64,000 nucleotides of DNA from Sulfitobacter sp. SK011 (GTDB lineage Bacteria; Pseudomonadota; Alphaproteobacteria; Rhodobacterales; Rhodobacteraceae). Position numbers and translations under genes: made by a program. The stretch lies in contig NZ_CP025803.1 in assembly GCF_003352065.1 (NCBI RefSeq), positions 1,777,574 through 1,841,573 on the forward strand, read 5' to 3'. Below the pieces are notes generated by a model. It ran no database searches. It saw nothing but the letters and a program-made list of their open reading frames with translations, and was not told the origin of the DNA. Shown piece after piece: positions 36,509 to 45,508 of the stretch (position 1 is the first letter of the stretch; each line of letters begins with the position of its first letter).

Positions 36509-39388
36509 GTGTCCCTCCTTATTATTGTTGCCCTGCCATTCTTTGGTGCACTGTTGCCAGGCGTAATGAATTCAGCGGGCCGATCCGCCTGCGCTGGTGT
36601 GACATTCACCGTATCGCTCGCCGCCTTTGTTGGTCTGCTGACCAATCTGCCAACTGTGCTGGCAGGCGACGTTGTGATGGCGCGGGTGAACTGGATGCCT
36701 TCGCTCGGCTTGAATTTCACTTTGATGCTGGATGGGCTTGGCTTTTTCTTTGCCCTGCTGATCCTTGGCATTGGCCTTTTGATCATCGCCTATGCGCGAC
36801 ACTACCTAAGCCGCGATGACAACATGGGCGAGTTCTTTACTTACCTGTTGCTCTTTCAGGGCGCGATGGTGGGCATTGTTCTAAGCGACAATATCCTGCT
36901 TTTGCTGATTTTCTGGGAACTCACGTCGCTTTCTTCGTTTCTTCTGATCGGATTTTGGAAGCATCTGCCCGAGGGCCGCCAGGGTGCGCGGATGGCCTTG
37001 GTGGTCACGGGCACAGGCGGTTTGGCGATGATCGGTGGTATGCTGATTCTGGGTCAGATTGTCGGCAGCTATGACCTGAGCGTCATCTTGCAGAACCGCG
37101 ACGTTATTCAGGCTGATCCGCTCTATGTGCCGGCCCTGATCCTGATCCTGCTGGGCTGTTTCACCAAGTCGGCACAGTTTCCGTTCCACTTCTGGCTGCC
37201 GCATGCGATGGCGGCACCAACTCCGGTTTCTGCCTATCTGCACTCGGCCACGATGGTGAAAGCGGGTATATTCCTGATGGCGCGGATGTGGCCCGTCTTA
37301 TCCGGCACGCCGGAATGGGTCATGATCGTCACCAGCGCCGGGTTGATCACGATGGTTCTGGGCGCGGTGATTGCGTTGTTCAAACACGACCTGAAGGCAT
37401 TGCTTGCATTTTCAACGGTCAGCCATCTTGGCCTGATCACGATGCTTTTGGGCACAGGCACGGCCTTTGGTGCGATGGCGGCGGTCTTTCACATCCTGAA
37501 CCATGCGACCTTCAAGGCGGCTCTGTTCATGTCTGCCGGGATCATCGACCACGAAGCACATACCCGCGACATCCGCCGCCTGGGCGGTCTGCGCAAGCTG
37601 ATGCCGGTCACCTTTTGCATCGCGTCGCTGGCGGCTTTGTCAATGGCGGGGATACCGCTGCTCAACGGGTTCTTATCCAAGGAAATGATGCTGGAAGAAG
37701 CCAATCATACGGTGCTTTTTGGCGTGCCTTTGCTGGTGCCTGCTCTGGCAACCTTTGGGGCGTTGTTTTCGGCGGCCTATTCGTTCCGTCTGATCGGTCA
37801 TGTTTTCCTGGGTCCGGTGCGCGACGATTATCCCGCCAAACCGCATGATCCGGGCGCGGGTCTGTGGTTGCCTCCCGCACTTTTGGTGGTCCCGGTGGTG
37901 GTGATTGGCATCGCACCGTTTCTTGCCGAGCCATTTGTAAAACTTGTGACGGCCTCCGTGCTGGGCGATGCGGCGGCGGTGCCAACTGCGCATTTCAAAC
38001 TTTGGCACGGATTGGTGCCAGCGCTCTTTATGTCCGTCATTGCCGTCGTTGGTGGTTTGCTGCTGCTATCGGTGTTCAACCCGGCGCTGCGCCTGTGGGA
38101 TGGCGCACCGCGTCCTGAGGCCAAGGTGATCTTTGAAGCCATCGTCGAGGCGGCAGCCCGGCTGGCCCAAAAGCTGATCCTGCCGCTGCATAACGGGGCA
38201 TTCACGCGCTATGCAGCCATCGGGTCGATTGCGATTTTTGCCGCCGGGCTGCATGCCTGGAGCACCGGCACGATTGGCGCACCCACGCGCATCATGCAGC
38301 CGGCTGGCGCATTGCTGATTGCCGGGTGGTCCATGCTGGTGGCTGCAACCGTCGGTCTGGTGCTGCTGCACCGCAACCGTTTCCTGTCGCTGATCCTGAT
38401 TGGCATCGTTGGCCTGATGGTGTCAGTTGGATTTGTGTTCTTCAGTGCGCCCGATCTTGCCATGACACAATTCACTGTCGAAGTGGTCACGATCATCCTG
38501 CTGCTGTTGGCGCTGAATTTCCTGCCGAACACGACGCCGATTGAAAGTACCGTATTGCGCCGTGTCCGCGACGCTGGTGTGGCGGTCGCGGGTGGTGTGG
38601 GGACATTTGCATTGGCCTATTATTTCCTTCTGCGCGAAGCGGTAACGACACCGATCTCGGAATTTCATCTGGCCAATTCCTACAAGGGTGGCGGTGGCAC
38701 CAATGTGGTCAACGTGATCCTTGTCGATTTCCGGGGCTTTGACACCTACGGCGAAATCATCGTTCTGGGCATCGCGGCGCTGCTGATCTATGCACTGACC
38801 GAGACCTTGCTGAATGGCCCGGTGCGTGCGCGGCTGTTGAACCGCAAGCCCGACCAGCCGCGCGCTGGCGACGTGCACCCGATGATGATGGTTGTGCTCA
38901 CGCGGGTCATCATGCCGGTGGTTCTGTTGGTCGGTTTCTATATCTTCTGGCGCGGCCATAACGAACCGGGGGGCGGCTTTATCGCCGGTCTCGTTGTTTC
39001 GATTGGCGTGGTGATGCAATACATGGCCAGCGGTTTTGCCTGGACCTCGTCGCGATTGAGATATCCCTATCACGGGGTGATCGGGGCAGGGGTGCTGATT
39101 GCCGGTCTGACCGGTATTGGATCATGGTTCGTGGGCAAGCCTTTCCTGACCTCCGATTTCACTTATGTCCGCATTCCCCCGTTCGAGAAATTTGAATTGG
39201 CCACAGCGGCGCTGTTTGATCTGGGCGTGTTTCTGGCTGTCGTCGGGGCGGTGATGCTGTCGCTGGAAAGCTTCTCGCGGCTCGCACGGCGCGCGCATGT
39301 ATCAGACAGCGAACATCCGATGGACATCGACCCGTCGCGGGACGATCCGCCGACCGATGGCACCGCATTCGTAAAGGAGGGCGGGTGA
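36509..39388 (+). CDS. mrpA: Na+/H+ antiporter subunit A, fused MrpA-MrpB
   Basis: GTG at 36509 after a CCGGAG site starts a 959-residue protein. It has the MrpA proton channel core related to complex I NuoL (FWELTSLSSFLLIGFWK, FHFWLPHAMAAPTPVSAYLH, LKALLAFSTVSHLGLI, and FNHATFKAA-type HILNHATFKAALFMSAG), and its last 140 residues form the MnhB/MrpB domain (LTRVIMPVVLLVGFYIFWRG, EPGGGFIAGLVVS). This fusion is usual in alphaproteobacteria (PhaA of Sinorhizobium). The complex exchanges cytoplasmic Na+ or K+ for protons. Confidence 0.93.
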   Translation: MSLLIIVALPFFGALLPGVMNSAGRSACAGVTFTVSLAAFVGLLTNLPTVLAGDVVMARVNWMPSLGLNFTLMLDGLGFFFALLILGIGLLIIAYARHYLSRDDNMGEFFTYLLLFQGAMVGIVLSDNILLLLIFWELTSLSSFLLIGFWKHLPEGRQGARMALVVTGTGGLAMIGGMLILGQIVGSYDLSVILQNRDVIQADPLYVPALILILLGCFTKSAQFPFHFWLPHAMAAPTPVSAYLHSATMVKAGIFLMARMWPVLSGTPEWVMIVTSAGLITMVLGAVIALFKHDLKALLAFSTVSHLGLITMLLGTGTAFGAMAAVFHILNHATFKAALFMSAGIIDHEAHTRDIRRLGGLRKLMPVTFCIASLAALSMAGIPLLNGFLSKEMMLEEANHTVLFGVPLLVPALATFGALFSAAYSFRLIGHVFLGPVRDDYPAKPHDPGAGLWLPPALLVVPVVVIGIAPFLAEPFVKLVTASVLGDAAAVPTAHFKLWHGLVPALFMSVIAVVGGLLLLSVFNPALRLWDGAPRPEAKVIFEAIVEAAARLAQKLILPLHNGAFTRYAAIGSIAIFAAGLHAWSTGTIGAPTRIMQPAGALLIAGWSMLVAATVGLVLLHRNRFLSLILIGIVGLMVSVGFVFFSAPDLAMTQFTVEVVTIILLLLALNFLPNTTPIESTVLRRVRDAGVAVAGGVGTFALAYYFLLREAVTTPISEFHLANSYKGGGGTNVVNVILVDFRGFDTYGEIIVLGIAALLIYALTETLLNGPVRARLLNRKPDQPRAGDVHPMMMVVLTRVIMPVVLLVGFYIFWRGHNEPGGGFIAGLVVSIGVVMQYMASGFAWTSSRLRYPYHGVIGAGVLIAGLTGIGSWFVGKPFLTSDFTYVRIPPFEKFELATAALFDLGVFLAVVGAVMLSLESFSRLARRAHVSDSEHPMDIDPSRDDPPTDGTAFVKEGG

Positions 39389-39745
39389 ATGGAGCTTCTT
39401 GTTGCATCCGCCATTGGCATCCTGACCGCAGGTGGCATTTACCTGATGCTGAGGTTGCGCACGTTTCCGGTGATCCTGGGCATGTCGCTGCTGACCTATG
39501 CCGTCAATGTGTTTCTGTTCGCATCTGGCCGTCTGACCGTGGGGGCCCCGCCGATCCTGCGTGACGGCGTGACAACCTATACCGACCCGCTGCCACAGGC
39601 ATTGGTTCTGACCGCGATCGTGATTTCCTTCGGGATGACAGCGGTGGTGGTGATGATTGGCCTTGGGGCGTTTCTGGGGTCGGACGATGACCATGTGGAC
39701 GACCTCACCGACGCCTCTGATACCAAGGCGGAGGGCAGATCATGA
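39389..39745 (+). CDS. mrpC: Na+/H+ antiporter subunit C
   Basis: A 118-residue three-helix protein related to NuoK (GIYLMLRLRTFPVILGMSLL, ALVLTAIVISFGMTAVVVM). It starts directly at the mrpA stop codon and overlaps mrpD by 4 bp. The acidic tail GSDDDHVDDLTDASD is cytoplasmic or periplasmic and not conserved in length. Confidence 0.92.
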   Translation: MELLVASAIGILTAGGIYLMLRLRTFPVILGMSLLTYAVNVFLFASGRLTVGAPPILRDGVTTYTDPLPQALVLTAIVISFGMTAVVVMIGLGAFLGSDDDHVDDLTDASDTKAEGRS

Positions 39746-41283
39746 ACCACTGGATCATCGCCCCCGTTGTTCTGCCCGCGTTGCTGGCACCGTTCATCGT
39801 GCTGGCCGCACGGTACCACATCGGCATTCAGCGCGCTTTTTCTTTGGCTGGGGTGCTCTCACTGATCGGCATTGCTGCAGGGCTGGCCTTGCAGGTGTCG
39901 GACGGGTCCATCGTGCTTTATCGACTCAGCGATTGGGCCGCGCCCTTTGGCATTATCTTGGTGGGGGACAGGTTGTCGACACTGATGGTTCTGCTGACGG
40001 CGGTGCTGGCGCTTTTCGTGCTGCTTTATGCGGTTGGGTCCGGTTGGGACAACCGCGGGCGGCATTTTCATGCGCTGTTCCAGTTTCAGCTGATGGGCAT
40101 CATGGGCGCGTTTCTGACCGGTGACCTCTTTAACCTTTTTGTCTTTTTCGAAGTGTTGCTGATCGCATCTTACGGGCTGATGATCCACGCAGGGGGCAAC
40201 GCGCGGCTTCGCGCAGGCGTTCAATACGTGCTGTTCAACCTCATCGGCTCAACGCTTTTCCTTTTTGCCCTTGGGTCAATCTATGCCGAAACGGGCACCT
40301 TGAATATGGCTGATCTGGCCAACCGGGTCGCCATGATCGGACCGGAAGATACGGTGGGTATCCGCGTTGCCGCCGTACTGCTGTTGCTGGTTTTTGCGAT
40401 CAAGGCCGCACTGGTGCCGCTGCATTTCTGGCTGCCGTCAAGCTATGCCGAGGCACCCGCACCGGTCGCAGCACTTTTTGCGATCATGACAAAGGTCGGG
40501 GCCTATGCGATCATCCGGGTCTACACGATGATTTTCCCGCCAGAGCTTGAGGTCACCGCAGGTCTGCATGATCTTTGGTTGCTGCCTGCCGCACTGATTT
40601 CACTGGCCATCGGGATGGTCGGTGTTCTGGCCGCCAAAAGGCTGGACCGGCTGGTGGCCTTTTCTGTCATCGGATCAATGGGCATGGTGATGGTGTCAAT
40701 CTCGCTGTTCAACCCGGCAGGCATCGCAGCGGCGCTGTACTACATCGTTCATTCGACTTTGGCAGGGGCCGCATTGTTCCTCATATCGGATCTGGTGCGA
40801 ACGGGGCGGGCGAATTTGGAACTGACCCCGCAGCCCCCCGTCGCCGGAACGTCGCTGACGGCTGGCTTCTTTTTTGTGGGTGCAATCGCGATGGCGGGCT
40901 TGCCACCGCTATCGGGATTTCTGGGTAAACTTCTGGTGCTGGATGCCGCTTATGGCACCGACCTTGTTGTCTGGATATGGGCGATTGTGCTGGGGTCCAG
41001 CCTGATCAGTATCGTGGGATTTTCGCGCGCTGGCAGCATTCTGTTCTGGAAAGCCCATGCAAAGGATGAGACGAAAGAGGTGCCCGAGATGACCCGCCCC
41101 GCCGCCTTGTCTTATGTCGCGGTGGGCGGGCTGATATCGCTGATGGCCTTGCATACGATTTTTGCGGGGCAGGTGCATGGGTATACAACGACCATCGCGG
41201 CACAGCTTTTCGCGCCAGAGCCCTATATCTCGACCGTGGTGGATACGCCCGGCAAGCTGAGCAAGCCGAAGGAGGGCCATTGA
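39742..41283 (+). CDS. mrpD: Na+/H+ antiporter subunit D
   Basis: The 513-residue protein is a NuoN/NuoM-like proton translocator with about 14 helices: FFEVLLIASYGLMIHAG, the lysine motif KAALVPLHFWLPSSYAEAPA, and DRLVAFSVIGSMGMVM. It works with MrpA to couple ion and proton movement. It is followed by mrpE after 1 bp. Confidence 0.93.
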   Translation: MNHWIIAPVVLPALLAPFIVLAARYHIGIQRAFSLAGVLSLIGIAAGLALQVSDGSIVLYRLSDWAAPFGIILVGDRLSTLMVLLTAVLALFVLLYAVGSGWDNRGRHFHALFQFQLMGIMGAFLTGDLFNLFVFFEVLLIASYGLMIHAGGNARLRAGVQYVLFNLIGSTLFLFALGSIYAETGTLNMADLANRVAMIGPEDTVGIRVAAVLLLLVFAIKAALVPLHFWLPSSYAEAPAPVAALFAIMTKVGAYAIIRVYTMIFPPELEVTAGLHDLWLLPAALISLAIGMVGVLAAKRLDRLVAFSVIGSMGMVMVSISLFNPAGIAAALYYIVHSTLAGAALFLISDLVRTGRANLELTPQPPVAGTSLTAGFFFVGAIAMAGLPPLSGFLGKLLVLDAAYGTDLVVWIWAIVLGSSLISIVGFSRAGSILFWKAHAKDETKEVPEMTRPAALSYVAVGGLISLMALHTIFAGQVHGYTTTIAAQLFAPEPYISTVVDTPGKLSKPKEGH

Positions 41284-41284
41284 C

Positions 41285-41785
41285 ATGGCACGCGCATTTC
41301 ACTGGCTGATGCCGCACCCGTTTCTGACGCTGATACTGGCGGTGGTCTGGACGCTTTTGCAGAATGAAATTTCTGCTGGAATGGTCGTATTTGGCATCAT
41401 ACTCGGGATTATCATACCTTGGGGCACGTCGGTCTGGTGGCCGGACAGACCAAGAAGTTTTCGGTTGGGCAAGATGATCAGCTACAGCATTGTGGTGATG
41501 TGGGATATCCTTGTCGCCAATGTACAGGTGGCCTGGATCGTTCTGACCGTGCCGAATGCCAAGCTGAAACCGGCGTGGATCGTGATCCCGCTGGAATTGC
41601 GCCAGCCCGAAGCCATCACGGTGCTTGCCGGGACCATAACGCTTACCCCCGGTACCGTGTCTGCGGACCTTTCAGACGAGGGTCACAGTCTGTTGGTACA
41701 TGTGCTGCACACCGACGATGCTGATGCCGTCCGGGATGAGATTAAATCCCGCTACGAGCGCCGCCTTCAGGAGATTTTCCTATGA
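41285..41785 (+). CDS. mrpE: Na+/H+ antiporter subunit E
   Basis: The 166-residue protein has two N-terminal helices (FLTLILAVVWTLLQNEIS) and the MnhE domain with WIVIPLELRQPEAITVLAGT and ITLTPGTVSADLSDEGHSLL, the family signature. It is required for complex assembly. It overlaps mrpF by 4 bp. Confidence 0.92.
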   Translation: MARAFHWLMPHPFLTLILAVVWTLLQNEISAGMVVFGIILGIIIPWGTSVWWPDRPRSFRLGKMISYSIVVMWDILVANVQVAWIVLTVPNAKLKPAWIVIPLELRQPEAITVLAGTITLTPGTVSADLSDEGHSLLVHVLHTDDADAVRDEIKSRYERRLQEIFL

Positions 41786-42069
41786 CGACAGCAACAGGAA
41801 TTTTGGATTTCGCTCTGGTGATTGCGTTTGTCGCACTTGCCCTTGGTCAGATCCTGTCCATGGTGCGGCTGATACTGGGCCCCACACCCGGTGACCGGAT
41901 CCTTGCGCTTGACACGATGGTCATCAACGCACTGGGTCTGGTGATCGTGCTTGGCATCCACCTGGGCGTCCAGATTTATTTTGAGGTTTCGCTGCTCATT
42001 GCCATGTTGGGGTTTGTCTCCACCGTCGCCTTGGCACGGTTCCTGTTACGCGGGGATATCATCGAATGA
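41782..42069 (+). CDS. mrpF: Na+/H+ antiporter subunit F
   Basis: A 95-residue protein with three helices and the signature RLILGPTPGDRILALDTMVIN. It overlaps both mrpE and mrpG by 4 bp. Confidence 0.92.
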   Translation: MTTATGILDFALVIAFVALALGQILSMVRLILGPTPGDRILALDTMVINALGLVIVLGIHLGVQIYFEVSLLIAMLGFVSTVALARFLLRGDIIE

Positions 42070-42455
42070 TCGCTCAGATTATTGGAACCTATGTTGTCGC
42101 ACTCTGTTTGCTGATCGGGTCATTCTTTGCCGTTGTAGGCGTGATTGGCCTGTTGAAATTCAACGATCCGATGACGCGTCTGCATGCCCCGACAAAGGTC
42201 GGGACCGTGGGGATCGGCATGTTGCTTCTGGCCTCAATGATCCATTCGTTCGTCTTGGGCGAAGCCTCGATTCATGAAATCCTGATCATGGCGTTCCTGT
42301 TTGTCACCGCCCCGATCTCTGCCAACTTTATTGCCAAGGTCAGCATCCACCGCCGGGACTGTGCCACGCCACCATCGCCCCCGCGCGACGACACATGGTC
42401 AACGCTGGGCACACCGCAATCTGATCGCAAGACTGAAGAGATCAGCCAGAAATAG
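42066..42455 (+). CDS. mrpG: Na+/H+ antiporter subunit G
   Basis: The 129-residue subunit has the family start IIGTYVVALCLLIGSFFAVV, the conserved loop MTRLHAPTKVGTVG and a third helix ending ISANFIAKVSIH. It closes the mrpA(B)CDEFG operon; the C-terminal 25 residues are polar and variable. Confidence 0.92.
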   Translation: MIAQIIGTYVVALCLLIGSFFAVVGVIGLLKFNDPMTRLHAPTKVGTVGIGMLLLASMIHSFVLGEASIHEILIMAFLFVTAPISANFIAKVSIHRRDCATPPSPPRDDTWSTLGTPQSDRKTEEISQK

Positions 42456-42561
42456 GCGATACCGCGTCACGCACCCCCTTGGGGCCGCGCCATGTACGGT
42501 CCCTGAGCCTTGCGGCCTAAAGAATTCATGAATGAGATTTTAGGGAACGTGTTATCAAACG

Positions 42562-43890
42562 ATGATGAAGCCCATAAAGTCACGAATGGATCACTGGCGA
42601 AAGACGCGGTTCCTCAGCGTTCTCTCTGACATCACCAGTTTTGCGCAGTTTGCCCTTCGTCGCTTTGCCAATGACGGGATGAGCCAGGCCGCAGGCGCGC
42701 TGACCTATTCGACACTTCTGGCACTGGTGCCGCTTTTGGTGATTGCATTTGCCGTGTTGTCAGGTTTTCCAATCTTCGACCCGGTCAAGGCGCAGGTGGA
42801 AGAGCTTTTCTTAAGCATTCTGGTACCAGAGACCAGCGATGAAATCAGGACGTACCTGACGGAATTTACCCGCAACGCAAGCAATCTGACAGCAGCAGGC
42901 ATCGTGGCGCTTCCCATAACGGCAGTGCTGTTGCTGTCCACGATCGAGACCACTCTGAACCGGGTGTGGCGGGTGGACCGGCCCAGACCACTTTTGACCC
43001 GTCTACTGGTGTTCTGGGCGCTTCTGACTTTTGGTCCGCTGCTTTTGGGGGCAAGCCTTACCTTGACGACGGATGCGATGAAGTTCGCCCAAGGCTCGGC
43101 CTTTGGCTCAGGTGTGGGGCTGACCCCAGATTGGCTAAAGGCAACACTTGCCGTCCTGACACAATCGGTTGCGTTCTCATTGCTCTACATCTTGATCCCC
43201 GCCCGGCAGGTCCGTCTGCGTGATGCCGCGATCGGGGGTGTTTTTGCTGGGCTCGGGTTTCAGGTCCTGCGCTGGGTGTTCAATACGTTTTTGACCTCTG
43301 GTGCCAGCTATACAACGATCTACGGGGCGGTTGCGATCATCCCGATATTTCTGATCTGGATGTATTTGTCATGGACCGTCATCATCCTTGGGGCGGTTCT
43401 GTCCGCGTCCTTTCCCGACTGGTGGCGCAGGCGCGATCCGCTCACAGGGCTGTCGTTGTCCCCCGCAGAAACACTGGAGGTTGCGGTTGCCCTGCTGGCA
43501 GCCTTTGGTCGCCAGTCAATGCAAGGTGGCACGACAACGCAGGAACAATTGGCCGAAGCAATCCCGCTTTTGTCGCGCGAACCGATCATCGATGCGCTGC
43601 GCAACGCGGGCTACATTGTCGAAGCAAAGGACGAGGGGCTGAGTTTGGCACGCAATCTGCAAAGTGTGACGCTGGCCGAACTGGCCCGCGATCTTGGGCT
43701 GGCGCTGGGGCGCGCGCATGATGCCGTCGAACGGCCCGCCCTAAGGCGTGTGACAAAAGCGTCAGGTCAATTGCCCGCGCTGTTGGTCAGGTTGCAAAAA
43801 GCCGAAGACGACATACTGAGTGCGTCCATCGCGCAGACCATTGCAGACGCTGTTTCAATGCCGACCGATGAAGCCGGGCCGGACGACTGA
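42562..43890 (+). CDS. YihY/BrkB family membrane protein
   Basis: The 442-residue protein shows the YihY family pattern: GMSQAAGALTYSTLLALVPL, NLTAAGIVALPITAVLLLST, IETTLNRVWRVDRPRP, and GGVFAGLGFQVLRWVFNTFL with about six helices to residue 300. A cytoplasmic C-terminal domain of about 140 residues follows (GRQSMQGGTTTQEQLAEA). The name ribonuclease BN sometimes attached to this family is a misannotation. Role unknown; it begins 106 bp after mrpG and may be separately transcribed. Confidence 0.88.
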   Translation: MMKPIKSRMDHWRKTRFLSVLSDITSFAQFALRRFANDGMSQAAGALTYSTLLALVPLLVIAFAVLSGFPIFDPVKAQVEELFLSILVPETSDEIRTYLTEFTRNASNLTAAGIVALPITAVLLLSTIETTLNRVWRVDRPRPLLTRLLVFWALLTFGPLLLGASLTLTTDAMKFAQGSAFGSGVGLTPDWLKATLAVLTQSVAFSLLYILIPARQVRLRDAAIGGVFAGLGFQVLRWVFNTFLTSGASYTTIYGAVAIIPIFLIWMYLSWTVIILGAVLSASFPDWWRRRDPLTGLSLSPAETLEVAVALLAAFGRQSMQGGTTTQEQLAEAIPLLSREPIIDALRNAGYIVEAKDEGLSLARNLQSVTLAELARDLGLALGRAHDAVERPALRRVTKASGQLPALLVRLQKAEDDILSASIAQTIADAVSMPTDEAGPDD

Positions 43891-43957
43891 ATGCGCCTTG
43901 CAGGGCGCTGGTGGTTCGGCTGGGCTTTGGTGCCGCACAAGCTGCGATCAATCTCAG

Positions 43958-44323
43958 TCAGCCGCCGGAATAATCCCGGATGACAAAATGCTTTGTTGTG
44001 GTTTCCAGCACATTCCAGAACCCCCGAAAACCGTTTGGGATGAGAAAGCTGTCTCCCGCACGGAAATCCTGAACCTGCCCATCCTCCGAGATCAACTGCG
44101 CATGGCCGGACAGAAAAACACAAAACTCGTCCCGGTCAAAAAACGCATGCCATTTGCCGGGTGTGCTTGTCCATGTCCCGGCCATCAACGAATTGTCCGG
44201 GCTGGTAAACCGCATTGTCGTGGTGTGGTGCGGATCACCTGACACCACGCGGTCGGGCAGATCGGCAAGGCGGCGCTGGGTGGTTTCTGCTAGGGCCTGA
44301 AAATCAATGACGGGTCCGGTCAT
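43958..44323 (-). CDS. Single-domain cupin protein
   Basis: The 121-residue protein has both cupin motifs in weak form: SPGKWHAFFDRDEFCVFLSG and GDSFLIPNGFRGFWNVLET, similar to the DUF861/EutQ-like group. Metal ligands are incomplete (H in KWHAFFDRDEF), so a binding rather than enzymatic role is possible. It lies 15 bp after tauZ on the same strand and may be part of the taurine transcript. Confidence 0.78.
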   Translation of the reverse strand: MTGPVIDFQALAETTQRRLADLPDRVVSGDPHHTTTMRFTSPDNSLMAGTWTSTPGKWHAFFDRDEFCVFLSGHAQLISEDGQVQDFRAGDSFLIPNGFRGFWNVLETTTKHFVIRDYSGG

Positions 44324-44338
44324 GAGGTGCTCCTGTGC

Positions 44339-45385
44339 TTAGCCGGTGAAGTGGGTGATGCCATAAAGAATAAATCCAGCGATGAACACGGTTTCTGCGA
44401 GAATCAGAATAATCGCTTGGCCGCCCACATCCAGAATGGTTTTGAGCGAGGTCTTCATGCCAACCGCGGCGATGGAAATCAACAGGGCCCAGCGGGATAA
44501 TTCTGACAGCGTGTTCTGCAGAAAGCCGGGGATCAACCCAAGTGAATTGATCGCCGCAAGCACCAGAAACATCACAACAAAGAACGGCACCAGCGGGGGT
44601 TTTTTGCCGTCTTTGACCTGCTCTGGATCGGCCTCTGCATAGCTGCGGATCACCAGCGAAAAGACCAGCACGACAGGGGCCAGCATTGTCACCCGGATCA
44701 GCTTGACCAAGGTCGCAGTCTCACCCGTTTCGTTGCTGACAGAGAAACCCGCCCCAACAACCTGCGCCACATCATGGATCGTACCACCAAGGAAAACCCC
44801 GGTTGCAAGATCGTCCAGATCGAGCGCCTGTGTAATGATCGGATAGGCAATCATCGCGATTGTGCTCAGCACGGTCACAGCAAGCACCGTAAAGATCAGG
44901 TTGCGTTCGGAATGTTCATTCTTGGGCAGAATGGCAGCAATGGCCATCGCCGCAGATGCGCCACAGATTGCGACAGATCCACCTGTCAGCAAGGCAAAGC
45001 GCCAGCCGCGTCCCAGCAGCCTGGCACCAATCATCCCGACGAGAATGGTCAGGATCACGCCGGCAACCACCAGCAGGATAAGTTTAGGCCCAAGTCCGAT
45101 TAGCAATTCGATGCTGATACGCGCGCCCAAAAGAGCAACGCCAACGCGCAAAACGGTTCGCGACGTGAAGGCAATGCCGGGAACGCAGCGGCCTTCTTCG
45201 GCAAGAAAGTGAAACGCGATCCCCAGCAAAAGCGCCATCAGCATCGCGGGAGCACCGTAATGTTCGGATATGAATTTGGCTGCTGCGGCGACAACGCAAG
45301 ACACCAGAAAACCCGGTCCATTCTCCGACAGAAATTTCTGTAGTTTGTGAAACGGGGTGTTGGCAGGAAGGGCAGGGTTCGTCAT
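44339..45385 (-). CDS. tauZ: Putative sulfite/sulfate exporter TauZ (YeiH family)
   Basis: From ATG 45385 (MTNPALPANTPFHKLQKFLS) the 348-residue protein has about ten helices and YeiH motifs LLGARISIELLIGLG, TGGSVAICGASAAMAIAAI and LGGTIHDVAQVVGAGFSV. In taurine clusters of Paracoccus and Rhodobacter a gene of this family, tauZ, is proposed to export the sulfite set free by Xsc. Directly downstream of xsc, the context supports that role; transport itself is inferred. Confidence 0.85.
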   Translation of the reverse strand: MTNPALPANTPFHKLQKFLSENGPGFLVSCVVAAAAKFISEHYGAPAMLMALLLGIAFHFLAEEGRCVPGIAFTSRTVLRVGVALLGARISIELLIGLGPKLILLVVAGVILTILVGMIGARLLGRGWRFALLTGGSVAICGASAAMAIAAILPKNEHSERNLIFTVLAVTVLSTIAMIAYPIITQALDLDDLATGVFLGGTIHDVAQVVGAGFSVSNETGETATLVKLIRVTMLAPVVLVFSLVIRSYAEADPEQVKDGKKPPLVPFFVVMFLVLAAINSLGLIPGFLQNTLSELSRWALLISIAAVGMKTSLKTILDVGGQAIILILAETVFIAGFILYGITHFTG

Positions 45386-45508
45386 TGGACAGAAACTCCT
45401 TTGGCGCATGCCATTGGCACCACGCTTGATCGCGATACTTCGAGGGCCGGTACGTCAAATAATTGGGTGGATGAGACAGGCGCACCTGCCTCATCCGGGC
45501 AGCGCTGC